Assembly (NCBI RefSeq): GCF_050946405.1
Contig: NZ_JBMNUS010000003.1
Coordinates: 186,001-250,000, forward strand
Direction: 5' to 3'
DNA: 64,000 nucleotides
DNA from: Pseudochelatococcus sp050946405
Lineage (GTDB): Bacteria; Pseudomonadota; Alphaproteobacteria; Rhizobiales; Beijerinckiaceae
The notes under the pieces are model-generated. The model saw nothing but the letters and a program-made list of their open reading frames with translations, was not told the DNA's origin and did no database searches. Below are positions 35,440 through 43,824 of this stretch, piece by piece (the first letter of the stretch is position 1; every line of letters begins with the position of its first letter). Both the position numbers and the translations under genes were made by a program.

Positions 35440-36105
35440 GTGTCTGAGCAACCCATTCCCGACCATCCGCTTTCTCCCAAATCCGCCGTGCAGAAGACCG
35501 CATCCGGCATTTCGTTCGCGAACGGGCGCGACCGGCAGCAGGGCATTGGCGACGACGCCCGGTTCCTGAAATCGTGGGTCGAGCATCCGCTCGTCACGGG
35601 CGCCGTCAAGCCTTCCGGGCGGGCGCTGGCGCGCACGATGGCGGGCTACGTCGATCCCGCGCTCTCGGGCATGGTGGTCGAACTGGGGCCGGGCACCGGG
35701 CCTGTGACCGAGGCGCTGCTGCGGCGTGGCATCGCGCCTGAACGGCTGGTGCTGGTGGAGTTCAATCCTGATTTCTGCGCGCTGCTGCGGCAGCGCTTTC
35801 CGGGCGTCAACGTCATTCAGGGCGATGCCTACGGTCTCGGCGAGACGCTGCGCGGCGTCGTGCGCGCTCCCGCGGCGGGCGTCGTGTCCAGCTTGCCGCT
35901 GTTTACCAAGCCGCTGCCGCAGCGGGAGGGGCTGCTTGAGGATGCGTTTTCCCTGATGCATCCCGGTGCGCCGTTCATCCAGTTCACTTATGCCGTCGTG
36001 CCGCCCATCCCGAAGGACGGCGGCAACTACACCGCGAAGCCTTCCGGCCGCGTGTGGTGGAACCTGCCGCCGGCACGCGTCTGGGTCTATCGCCGTGGCC
36101 ATTGA
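35440..36105 (+). CDS. SAM-dependent methyltransferase, PmtA-like phospholipid N-methyltransferase
   Basis: 221 residues from a GTG start with Shine-Dalgarno aggaaag eight bases upstream. Motif I is VVELGPGTGPVTEALL, followed by acidic motif II (LVLVEFNPDF) and a SSLPLFTKP segment resembling the small rhizobial PmtA proteins that methylate phosphatidylethanolamine toward phosphatidylcholine. The location downstream of dnaJ and the overlap with pyrF is the Rhizobiales arrangement. The rRNA-dimethylase-like fold makes other methyl acceptors possible. Confidence 0.78.
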   Translation: MSEQPIPDHPLSPKSAVQKTASGISFANGRDRQQGIGDDARFLKSWVEHPLVTGAVKPSGRALARTMAGYVDPALSGMVVELGPGTGPVTEALLRRGIAPERLVLVEFNPDFCALLRQRFPGVNVIQGDAYGLGETLRGVVRAPAAGVVSSLPLFTKPLPQREGLLEDAFSLMHPGAPFIQFTYAVVPPIPKDGGNYTAKPSGRVWWNLPPARVWVYRRGH

Positions 36106-36817
36106 TCCGCGCAGCAGGCTCATCGTCGCTCTCGACGTGCCTGATGTCGAGCGCGCGCGCGCGCTCGTCACGGAACTGGGCGACAGCGTGTCGTTCTACA
36201 AGCTCGGCATGGAAATCGTCTACGGCGGCGGGCTGGACCTTGCCCGTCGGCTGGTCGGCGAAGGCAAGCAGGTCTTCCTCGATCTCAAGTTGCACGACAT
36301 TGCAACGACGGTGGAGCGGGCCACGGCGCAGGTGGCGCGTCTCGGCGCGACGTTCCTTACCGTCCACGCCTATCCGCAGACGCTTGCCGCCGCGGTTGCC
36401 GGCCGGACGGGGACGCCGCTGAAGATTCTCGGCGTCACGGTGATGACTTCCTACGACAATAGCGATCTCGCGGCTGCCGGCTATATCGCCGGGGTGAACG
36501 AGATGGTCGAAAGACGCGCACGGCAGACGCTCGCCGCCGGCGCCGACGGCATCATCCTGTCGGCCGCGGAGGCGGCGCAACTGCGGGCGCTTCTCGGCCC
36601 CGATCTGCTGCTGGTGACGCCCGGCATTCGCCCGGCGGGCGCCGACGCCGACGACCAGAAGCGTATCGTGACGCCGGCCGACGCGATCCGGGCGGGGGCG
36701 GATTATCTTGTCGTCGGCCGTCCGGTGACGGCGGCGGCGGATCCGCGCCGCGCGGCGGTCGCGATCGTCGACGACATCGTCCAGGCCGCCACTGACGCGC
36801 CGTCGCCTGCATCGTAA
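36095..36817 (+). CDS. pyrF: Orotidine 5'-phosphate decarboxylase
   Basis: 240 residues. Last step of UMP synthesis. Start segment LIVALDVP, the catalytic Lys/Asp array FLDLKLHDIATTV, then TPGIRPAGADADDQ and the phosphate-gripping VVGRPVTAA are all present. The start is a GTG inside the end of the methyltransferase gene, overlapping it by 11 bases, so translation is probably coupled. Confidence 0.95.
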   Translation: MAIDPRSRLIVALDVPDVERARALVTELGDSVSFYKLGMEIVYGGGLDLARRLVGEGKQVFLDLKLHDIATTVERATAQVARLGATFLTVHAYPQTLAAAVAGRTGTPLKILGVTVMTSYDNSDLAAAGYIAGVNEMVERRARQTLAAGADGIILSAAEAAQLRALLGPDLLLVTPGIRPAGADADDQKRIVTPADAIRAGADYLVVGRPVTAAADPRRAAVAIVDDIVQAATDAPSPAS

Positions 36818-36871
36818 CGGCCGCCGCGTCTCCCGGCCGCTGTCGGGGGCGGGCGGCAAAGGGAGAAAACA

Positions 36872-37162
36872 ATGGCCAAGGGCTATCTCATCGCACGCAT
36901 CAGGGTGACCGATCCGGCGCAGTTCGCCGTTTACGCCAAGCTCGCCGCGGCGGCGAGCCAGAAGCACGGCGCGAAGCCGCTGGCGCGCGGCGGCCGCTTC
37001 GAAATTCTTGAGGGCGAGGAGCGCGAGCGCAATGTCGTGCTCGAATTCGACAGCTTCGAGAAGGCGCGCGATTACTACCATTCGGACGATTATCAGGCGG
37101 CGAAGAAGGAACGCGAGGGCGCCGGCGTCGCCGAGTTCGTCGTGGTCGAGGGCGTTGACTGA
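36872..37162 (+). CDS. DUF1330 family protein
   Basis: 96 residues, dimeric alpha-beta barrel fold expected. MAKGYLIARIRVTDPAQFAVY opening and the FDSFEKARDYYHSDDYQAAK segment are diagnostic of DUF1330, a family without established function. Good Shine-Dalgarno (aaagggaga). Between pyrF and dapB in the same direction, a location it shares in several Rhizobiales. Confidence 0.88.
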   Translation: MAKGYLIARIRVTDPAQFAVYAKLAAAASQKHGAKPLARGGRFEILEGEERERNVVLEFDSFEKARDYYHSDDYQAAKKEREGAGVAEFVVVEGVD

Positions 37163-37187
37163 TCTTGTCGACTGCGGGAGTGAACCG

Positions 37188-38003
37188 ATGGGCGATTTGC
37201 GGCTTGTCGTGGTCGGGGCGGGCGGGCGCATGGGCCGCGCGCTCGTGCGCGCGATCTTCGAAGCGAAGGGCGTGACGCTGGCCGCCGCCGTCGGGCCTTC
37301 CGGCGCGGCGGGGCTGGGGCAGGATGCCGGCGAACTCGCCGGCGTCGGCCATTGCGGGATAAGTCTTACGGACGATGTGCCGGCCGCGTTCGCCGGCGCG
37401 GACGGCGTGCTCGATTTCACCTCGCCGCAGGCGTCGGTGGCTTTCGCACGGGAGGCGGCGCGGGCCGGGCTGGTGCATGTCATCGGCACCACGGGCTTTT
37501 CGCCGGAGGAACTCGCCGCGATCGACGCGGCCGCGCACGAGACGGTTATCGTGCGCTCCGGCAACATGAGCCTCGGCGTCAACCTGCTCGCCGCGCTGGT
37601 GCGGCGCGTCGCCGCGACGCTCGATGAAGATTTCGACATCGAGATACTCGAAATGCACCACCGGCAAAAGGTCGACGCGCCGTCCGGCACGGCCTTGCTG
37701 CTCGGGGAGGCGGCGGCGGCCGGGCGCGGCGTGGCGCTCGATACGCACGGCCGGCGCGTGCGCGACGGACATACCGGCCCGCGCGTGCCCGGCGAGATCG
37801 GTTTCGCCGCGCTGCGCGGCGGCACGGTGGTGGGCGAACACAGCGTCGTCTTTGCCGGCGCCGGTGAGCGCATCGAGCTGTCGCACAGGGCCGAGGACAG
37901 GGGTATCTTCGCGCGCGGCGCGGTGCGGGCCGCGCTCTGGGGCAAGGGGCGCCCGCCGGGACTTTATACGATGGCCGATGTCCTCGGCATTGCAGATATA
38001 TGA
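37188..38003 (+). CDS. dapB: 4-hydroxy-tetrahydrodipicolinate reductase
   Basis: 271 residues. Lysine/diaminopimelate pathway reductase using NAD(P)H. Nucleotide loop VVVGAGGRMGRALV (residues 8-21), and the family signature EMHHRQKVDAPSGTAL carrying the catalytic His-His and Lys. The ATG at 37188 has a Shine-Dalgarno (gcgggag). Followed by gpmA after 46 bases. Confidence 0.96.
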   Translation: MGDLRLVVVGAGGRMGRALVRAIFEAKGVTLAAAVGPSGAAGLGQDAGELAGVGHCGISLTDDVPAAFAGADGVLDFTSPQASVAFAREAARAGLVHVIGTTGFSPEELAAIDAAAHETVIVRSGNMSLGVNLLAALVRRVAATLDEDFDIEILEMHHRQKVDAPSGTALLLGEAAAAGRGVALDTHGRRVRDGHTGPRVPGEIGFAALRGGTVVGEHSVVFAGAGERIELSHRAEDRGIFARGAVRAALWGKGRPPGLYTMADVLGIADI

Positions 38004-38049
38004 TAAGGCTTGTCGTGTTTTCGATTCCTGTCTGCTGGGGAGATTGCTG

Positions 38050-38670
38050 ATGTCGCGCCTTCTTGTCCTCGTCCGTCACGGTCAGAGTGAGTGGAACCTG
38101 AAAAATCTGTTTACGGGATGGAAAGATCCCGATCTGACCGAAGCGGGCGTCGCCGAGGCGCGCGCGGCCGGCAAGCGGCTGAAGGAACAGGGCATCGCCT
38201 TCGATCGCGCGTTCACGTCCGATCTCCTGCGCGCCCAGCATACCCTGGCGCTGATCCAGGAGGAACTCGGGCAGGCCGATCTGCCGGTCACGCGCGATCT
38301 GGCGCTGAACGAGCGCGACTACGGCGATCTCTCGGGACTCAACAAGGATGATGCGCGCGCGCGCTGGGGCGAGGAGCAGGTGCATGTCTGGCGCCGCTCG
38401 TATGACGTGCCGCCGCCCGGCGGCGAAAGCCTGAAGGATACGGCGGCGCGCGTGCTGCCCTATTACATCCGGAACATCCTGCCGGCGGTGCTGCGCGGCG
38501 AGAACGTGCTTGTCGCGGCGCATGGCAATTCGCTGCGCGCGCTGCTGATGGTGCTCGACAGGCTGACGCCGGAAACCATCCCGACCGTGGAACTCGCCAC
38601 CGGCGTGCCGCTGGTCTATCATCTCAAGGCGGACAGCACGGTGGAGTCGAAGGCCGTTCTGGGCGCGTGA
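38050..38670 (+). CDS. gpmA: 2,3-bisphosphoglycerate-dependent phosphoglycerate mutase
   Basis: 206 residues, the short form typical of alphaproteobacteria. Interconverts 3- and 2-phosphoglycerate. Phosphohistidine motif LVRHGQSEWN (near residue 8), NLFTGWKDPDLTEAG and second His in VAAHGNSLRALL. Shine-Dalgarno ctggggag. The stop overlaps a possible ATG of the next gene. Confidence 0.95.
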   Translation: MSRLLVLVRHGQSEWNLKNLFTGWKDPDLTEAGVAEARAAGKRLKEQGIAFDRAFTSDLLRAQHTLALIQEELGQADLPVTRDLALNERDYGDLSGLNKDDARARWGEEQVHVWRRSYDVPPPGGESLKDTAARVLPYYIRNILPAVLRGENVLVAAHGNSLRALLMVLDRLTPETIPTVELATGVPLVYHLKADSTVESKAVLGA

Positions 38671-38720
38671 TGTCGAAGGCCGATGCGCCTCGTTCATCGG
38701 AGCGCGAAAAGGGGGCGCAT

Positions 38721-39749
38721 ATGAAGACGACAGGAAGAACGGGCCTGAGCGCTGCGGGCTTGCTGGCGCTGGCGCTCCTTTGCGGCGCGGGCGTCGTGTC
38801 GGGCTCCGTGTTCGCCTCCGCTCCGGCGATGGCGCAGGAGGTGCGGGAACGCGTGTTTCCGCAGGGCATCGGCATCGGCGTCGTGCCGCCGGCTGACATG
38901 GCGCTGTCGCAGCGCTTTCCCGGTTTCGAGGACGAGGCGCGCGAATCCGCCATCATGCTGGTGGAAATGCCGCCCGAAATGTATGCCGGCGTTGAAAGGG
39001 ATCTTCGCGATCCCCAACGTGAGCCGGACGGCTTCACGCTGCTGCGGCGCGAGGCCTGGCCGGTGGAGGGTGGCAAGGGCCTGCTGGTCGAAGGCCGGCA
39101 GGAAATCGACGGCAAGACCGTGTATAAGTGGGTGCTGGCGCGGGGCACGGCGGCGGCTGCGGCGGCCGTGACGTTTCAGGTGTCGGAGCAGGCCCGCGAC
39201 GTCTACACGGATGACGTCGTGTTGCGGACCCTGCGCTCCCTTGCATTGCGCGATGCGGCCGCCCTGGAGGCGGAACTTGCCACGCTGCCTTTCGTCATCG
39301 GGCAGCCGCCCGCCGACGGTCCCGCGTTCCGCGTATCGCGCGTCATCGCCAACAACTCCGCGATGCTGACGCTGGGGCCGAAAGATCTGGTGCAGGGCGC
39401 GGAACAGCCGGTGATCGTGATCGGCGGCGGCACGGCGGCCATCGCCGGCGCGCTGGAGCAGGATCGTTTCGCCCGGCAGGCTTTCGCGGGTCTGACGAGC
39501 ATCCGCAACATGCAGATCCGCCGCGGGGAAGGCGTCACGCACGGCGGCGTCGCGTGGCATGAGATCGAGGCCGACGCGCAGGACGAGGGAACCGGCGCCC
39601 GCGTGCGGGTGATGCAGGCCATCCGCTTCGACCGCACCCGCTTCATCCGCTTCGTCGTCGTCGCCCGGCAGGGCGCCTGGGATGAAGCGGCGGCCTATTT
39701 CAAGCACTTGCGCGAGACGGTGCAGGCCCGCTCCGAAACGACGGATTAG
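38721..39749 (+). CDS. Secreted protein of unknown function
   Basis: 342 residues from the ATG preceded by aaaaggggg. Signal peptide roughly 1-39 (LSAAGLLALALLCGAGVVSG, cleavage near AMAQ). The mature chain has two similar-looking halves, each with a strand-rich segment and a region ending with a helix, and no recognisable catalytic motif. An in-frame ATG at 38670 overlaps the gpmA stop and would bury the signal peptide. The stop codon TAG forms part of the repeat that begins at 39748. Its coupling to gpmA is positional only. Confidence 0.72.
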   Translation: MKTTGRTGLSAAGLLALALLCGAGVVSGSVFASAPAMAQEVRERVFPQGIGIGVVPPADMALSQRFPGFEDEARESAIMLVEMPPEMYAGVERDLRDPQREPDGFTLLRREAWPVEGGKGLLVEGRQEIDGKTVYKWVLARGTAAAAAAVTFQVSEQARDVYTDDVVLRTLRSLALRDAAALEAELATLPFVIGQPPADGPAFRVSRVIANNSAMLTLGPKDLVQGAEQPVIVIGGGTAAIAGALEQDRFARQAFAGLTSIRNMQIRRGEGVTHGGVAWHEIEADAQDEGTGARVRVMQAIRFDRTRFIRFVVVARQGAWDEAAAYFKHLRETVQARSETTD

Positions 39750-39850
39750 AGCGGGATGCGATCGGCTTGAACCGCCTCCCGCTCTAAATTCCATGGTTTA
39801 CCGCAACTTGCGTTCAAGTCGATGAAGCGGCTTGAACGCAAGTTGCTCTG
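39748..39850. repeat. Intergenic double-hairpin repeat, copy A
   Basis: First hairpin arms AGAGCGGGA (39748-39756) and TCCCGCTCT (39777-39785). Second hairpin arms are a perfect 14-base pair, AACTTGCGTTCAAG (39805-39818) and CTTGAACGCAAGTT (39831-39844). It lies between the convergent secreted-protein gene and grpE and overlaps the TAG stop of the former. Confidence 0.9.
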
Positions 39851-39950
39851 GAGCCAGTCTCGCCGCTGACGATCGCGGCGAGCCAACCCCGATATCGTTC
39901 GGGATTGGTCGTTTGCGAATCGGTCGCGGTGTTTGCCGGGGCGGGTCCGG

Positions 39951-40559
39951 TCAGACGACCGGCGTATCGTCATCCAGCGTCGGCGAGGGCGCGGTCTTTG
40001 CGCCGCCGCGGGAAACGCCGACGAGAGCGGGACGGAGCACGCGCTCGCCAATCGTGAACCCCGTCTGCACCACCTGCACGACGGTGCCGTTGGGCACCGA
40101 TGCATCCGGCACCTCGAACATCGCCTGGTGAAGATTGGGATCGAACTTCTCGCCCTGCGGCGAAATTTCCTTCACGCCGTGGCGCGCGAGTGTTTTCAAC
40201 AATTCGCGGTCGGTCAGCTCGATACCCTCGGCGAAGGCTTTCAGCGCCCCGTCCGCGGCGCGTTGATCGGCGGGAATGACCTCGAGGGCGCGGCGAATGT
40301 TGTCGGAGACGCTCAAAACGTCGCGGGCGAAAGAGGTAATGCCGTAGGCGCGCGCGTCGGCGACCTCGCGCTCGGTGCGCCGGCGCAGGTTCTCCATCTC
40401 CGCCAGCGTGCGCAAAAGCTTGTCCTTCAAATCCGCATTCTCCGCCTCGAACCGGGCGATTTGTCCGGCGTCAATCGTCTGCTCGGAAGCGGTTTCTGTG
40501 CCGGCGGCGTCGCCGGGGATCGCTGCGTCCGCAGACGGTTCGTTGATGTTCTGTGTCAT
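39951..40559 (-). CDS. grpE: Nucleotide exchange factor GrpE
   Basis: 202 residues. An acidic disordered N terminus, a long helix (QIARFEAENADLKDKLLRTL and AEMENLRRRTEREV), and the C-terminal beta domain with PNLHQAMFEV and NGTVVQVVQTGFTIGERVLR. Releases ADP from DnaK. It is separate from dnaKJ and on the opposite strand; no RpoH-type promoter was found with confidence upstream of it. Confidence 0.95.
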   Translation of the reverse strand: MTQNINEPSADAAIPGDAAGTETASEQTIDAGQIARFEAENADLKDKLLRTLAEMENLRRRTEREVADARAYGITSFARDVLSVSDNIRRALEVIPADQRAADGALKAFAEGIELTDRELLKTLARHGVKEISPQGEKFDPNLHQAMFEVPDASVPNGTVVQVVQTGFTIGERVLRPALVGVSRGGAKTAPSPTLDDDTPVV

Positions 40560-40859
40560 GGTCCATCAATACCAGGTGTGACAAGGCCAATAGCGGAGGA
40601 CTTTCCGAATGCTCGCACGGAAAGCGCCGAAACGCTTCCCGCCGGTCGTCATCGACACGGCCGGAAGTCTCCGGCTCAAGGTTTATCGCGCTTCCGAATC
40701 GGAAAAGCGAATACCACTTTATCCCGAAAGCGCTTCAGGCAACGATATCATCTCGTGCGACACGAAAATCAAGGGCAAGGGACGGGTAGCGGGAACGGTT
40801 GCGGCATCGCCCCGAAGCCCGTGCGGCGTCTCGACAAAATCCGCCTGAGGCCGGCCGGA
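40560..40859. other. 300-base gap between grpE and glnD
   Basis: Holds the grpE upstream region. A plus-strand frame (40609-40848, 79 residues) has no Shine-Dalgarno and no recognisable motif and is not called. A small palindrome ttccgaatcggaa is the only local structure noted. Confidence 0.5.
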
Positions 40860-43628
40860 TCACGCCGGCCCGTCCCCGGCTCCGTCGAATACGGCCACGA
40901 TCGCTGCGCGCACCGCCTCCTGTTTGGCGGGCAGGCTGATCTTGGCGCCGAGAAGATCGGTGACGTAGAACGCGTCGACCGCCTTTTCGCCGAAGGTCGC
41001 GATGTGCGCCGATCCGATGTTCAGGCTCAGACCGCCGAGCGCCGCGGTAAGGTCGTAGAGAAGGCCCGGCCGATCGAGGCCGGAGATTTCGAGCACGGTG
41101 TAGTTTTTCGACAGGCTGTTGTCGATGATGACTTCCGTGGGCACCGTGAAGGGGCGCTTGGGTGTGCGCGGGCGGCGCTCTCTCACCACATGAGCGATGT
41201 TCAACTGCCCTTTCAGGGCGCTTTCGATGGTGCGGGCGATTTTCTGCGCGCGGCGCAATTCATCGTCGTCGTCGTCGAACGCACGCGTCAGGTAGAGGTC
41301 GTCGAGCGCGAGACCGTCGGTGGTGGTGAAAATCTGCGCATCCGCGATGTTGGCGCCCGCGGCCGCGCAGGCTCCCGTCATCACCGCCAGCAGGCGGGGA
41401 TGGTCGGGCGCGAGCACCGTCAGCTCCGTGACGCCCCGGAACCGGTTCGTCTCGGCGGCGACGGCGAGCGTCTGCCCCGACGCCTCCGTATCGCGAATAA
41501 AGCGGGCGTGCTTGATCTTGCGCGAGACGTCGACCTTCAGCCAGTAGGGCGGATAGTGGCGTGCCTTGTAGGCGTCGAATGCGGCGTCGTCCCAATCTTC
41601 CAGCGCACGCCGCAATTCGGCCTGCGCGTGCGCGACGCGCTGGTGGGAGGAAATGGCCGAATGGCCGCCGGTAAGCTGCGGCTCGGTCTCATAATAGAGC
41701 GTGCGCAGCAGTTCGCCTTTCCAGCCGTTCCACACGCCCGGCCCCACCGCCTTGATGTCGCAGACGGTGAGTAGCAACAGCAGCTTGAGCCGTTCCAGCG
41801 TCTGCACGCCGGCGGCGAAGGTGCGGATCGTTTCGGGGTCCGCCAGATCGCGGCTTTGCGCGAAATTCGACATGACGAGGTGATTCTCGATCAGCCAGGC
41901 CACGGTCTCCGTCTCGGCGGCGTCGAGCCCCAGGCGCGGCCCCAGCGTGCGCGCGATCTTCGCGCCCGCCATGGAGTGGTCCTCCGGCCGCCCCTTGGCG
42001 ACATCGTGCAGGAACGCGGCGACGTAGAGCGCGCGCCGGTGCTGGATGGTGTGGATGATCTGGTGCGAGAGCGGATGCTCGCCCTCCATCTCGTCCGCGT
42101 CGATCCGCGCCAGCACGCCGAGCGTGCGGATGAGGTGCTCGTCCACCGTATAGTGATGGTACATGTTGAACTGCATCAGCGCGACGATGCGGCCGAAATC
42201 GGGGATGAAACGGCCGAGCACCCCGGCTTCGTTCATCAGCCGCAGGACCGTTTCGGGCGCGTTGCGCGAGGTCAGGATGTCGAGAAACAGCCGGTTGGCC
42301 TCCGGCGACTCACGCACCGAGGCGTCGATCAGCTTGAGCGAGCGGCGCGCGAGCTGCGTGGCGTCGGGATGGATGGCGAGGGAATGCCGGTCGGAGAGCT
42401 GGAACAGGCGGATCAGGTTGACCGGATCGCGGCTGAACACGTCGTCGCCCGTGATGGTGATGCGGTTGTTGTCGACGCGAAACCCTTCGGCGCCCAGCCG
42501 CGCGCCGCGCGGATGGCGCAGGCGGCGCATGAAGCGGTCGAGCACCGGCTCGGGCTTGGCGTGACGCTCCTCCAGCGCGGCGCAGACCACCGCCGTGAGA
42601 TCGCCGACATCCTTCGCGACGAGGAAATAGCGCTTCATGAAACGCTCGACCGACGACATGCCGTCGCGGGGCGCATAGCCGATGCGCTCGCACACGGTGG
42701 GTTGCAGGCCAAACGACAGCCGCTCCTCCGCCCGCCCGGCGGCGAAATGCATATGGCAGCGCACACGCCACAGAAACTCGGTGCAGCGGCGGAACATGGC
42801 CGCCTCCGCGTTGTCGAACAGCCCCGCCTTGACCAGCGTATCCGGCGTGCGCGCGCCGTAGACGTATTGCGCCAGCCACAGCAGCGTGTTGAGATCGCGC
42901 TGCCCGCCCTTGCCTTCCTTGACGTTGGGCTCCACCACATAGCGCGACGCACCGGCGCGGGCGAGGCGCGCATCGCGCTCGGCGAGCTTGGCCGCGACGA
43001 ACTCCTGTTCCGTGCCGGCCACGACGCCATCCGTGAAGCGGCGCGTCAATTCGTCGACGAGCGCCCGCTCGCCGGCCAGAAAGCGCATCTCCAGCAGCGA
43101 GGTGCGGATGGTCATGTCGCCTCGCGCCTCGTGCAGCGACTCGTCCACGGAGCGGGTGGCATGGCCGATCTTCAGCTTCAGATCCCAGAGGATATACAGC
43201 ATCGTCTCGACGACGCTCTCGCTCCAGGCCGTTTGCTTGTAGGGCAGCAGGAACAGCAGATCGACGTCCGAATGCGGCGCCATCGTGCCGCGTCCGTAGC
43301 CGCCCACCGCCACCACCGCCAGATGCTCGCCCATCGACGGATTGCCGATATGGTGAAAATGGCGCACCGTCACCGCATGGATGGCGCGCACCACGGCGTC
43401 CGTCAGGCGCGACAGCCGGCGCGCGCAGCCGAGACCGTTCTGGTCCTGCATCAGCGTCGCCTCGATCTCGGCGCGGCCCTCGTCGAGGGTCCGGCGCAGC
43501 AGGTCCAGCAGCGCGGCCCGCAGCGCCGGGCGCTCGCCGTCACGATGACGCTCCTCGATCTCCGCAAGCCGCAGCGGCAATTGCGCGACGGCTTTCGTTT
43601 CGTGGGCGGCGGCGCGCGGCGTGTTCAT
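40860..43628 (-). CDS. glnD: Bifunctional uridylyltransferase/uridylyl-removing enzyme GlnD
   Basis: 922 residues. Sensor of glutamine that uridylylates or deuridylylates PII proteins. N-terminal nucleotidyltransferase GGYGRG ... SDVDLLFL, a central HD domain (FLHDVAKGRPEDHS) and two C-terminal ACT domains (LTVLAPDHPRLLAVM and LEISGLDRPGLLYDL). The frame extends upstream into the repeat at 43721-43824, where it would start MAIQPDRIPL; that is repeat sequence, so MNTPRAAAHE at 43628 (or the ATG three codons earlier) is preferred. Confidence 0.94.
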   Translation of the reverse strand: MNTPRAAAHETKAVAQLPLRLAEIEERHRDGERPALRAALLDLLRRTLDEGRAEIEATLMQDQNGLGCARRLSRLTDAVVRAIHAVTVRHFHHIGNPSMGEHLAVVAVGGYGRGTMAPHSDVDLLFLLPYKQTAWSESVVETMLYILWDLKLKIGHATRSVDESLHEARGDMTIRTSLLEMRFLAGERALVDELTRRFTDGVVAGTEQEFVAAKLAERDARLARAGASRYVVEPNVKEGKGGQRDLNTLLWLAQYVYGARTPDTLVKAGLFDNAEAAMFRRCTEFLWRVRCHMHFAAGRAEERLSFGLQPTVCERIGYAPRDGMSSVERFMKRYFLVAKDVGDLTAVVCAALEERHAKPEPVLDRFMRRLRHPRGARLGAEGFRVDNNRITITGDDVFSRDPVNLIRLFQLSDRHSLAIHPDATQLARRSLKLIDASVRESPEANRLFLDILTSRNAPETVLRLMNEAGVLGRFIPDFGRIVALMQFNMYHHYTVDEHLIRTLGVLARIDADEMEGEHPLSHQIIHTIQHRRALYVAAFLHDVAKGRPEDHSMAGAKIARTLGPRLGLDAAETETVAWLIENHLVMSNFAQSRDLADPETIRTFAAGVQTLERLKLLLLLTVCDIKAVGPGVWNGWKGELLRTLYYETEPQLTGGHSAISSHQRVAHAQAELRRALEDWDDAAFDAYKARHYPPYWLKVDVSRKIKHARFIRDTEASGQTLAVAAETNRFRGVTELTVLAPDHPRLLAVMTGACAAAGANIADAQIFTTTDGLALDDLYLTRAFDDDDDELRRAQKIARTIESALKGQLNIAHVVRERRPRTPKRPFTVPTEVIIDNSLSKNYTVLEISGLDRPGLLYDLTAALGGLSLNIGSAHIATFGEKAVDAFYVTDLLGAKISLPAKQEAVRAAIVAVFDGAGDGPA

Positions 43629-43720
43629 CGGCCTCATCTGTCTCCGGCGGGATGGGAAAAGGCCGGCGGAATCATGGCCTTTTCCCGGTGTGTCACTCCG
43701 CCGGCGCCGGCGAAAGGGCT

Positions 43721-43824
43721 GGAGCGGGATGCGATCAGGCTGAATCGCCATCCTGCTCTCAACTCCATAGTTTTATCGCAACTTGCGTTCAATTCGACGG
43801 ATCGGCTTGAACGCAAACCGCTCT
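43721..43824. repeat. Intergenic double-hairpin repeat, copy B
   Basis: ggagcgggatgcgatcaggc starts the first hairpin (partner atcctgctct); the second is ttgcgttcaa / ttgaacgcaa. Nearly identical in inverted orientation to copy C at 20115-20218. It overlaps the last bases of pheT, whose TAG stop belongs to the terminal agagcgg of the element. Confidence 0.9.

Noticed and set aside
40609..40848. 79-codon plus-strand frame between grpE and glnD
   Set aside because: No Shine-Dalgarno, no signal or domain, and it occupies the grpE upstream region.
43629..43751. N-terminal extension of GlnD starting at 43751
   Set aside because: The extra residues are encoded by repeat copy B and plain intergenic DNA; the same MAIQPDRIPL peptide arises from copy C.
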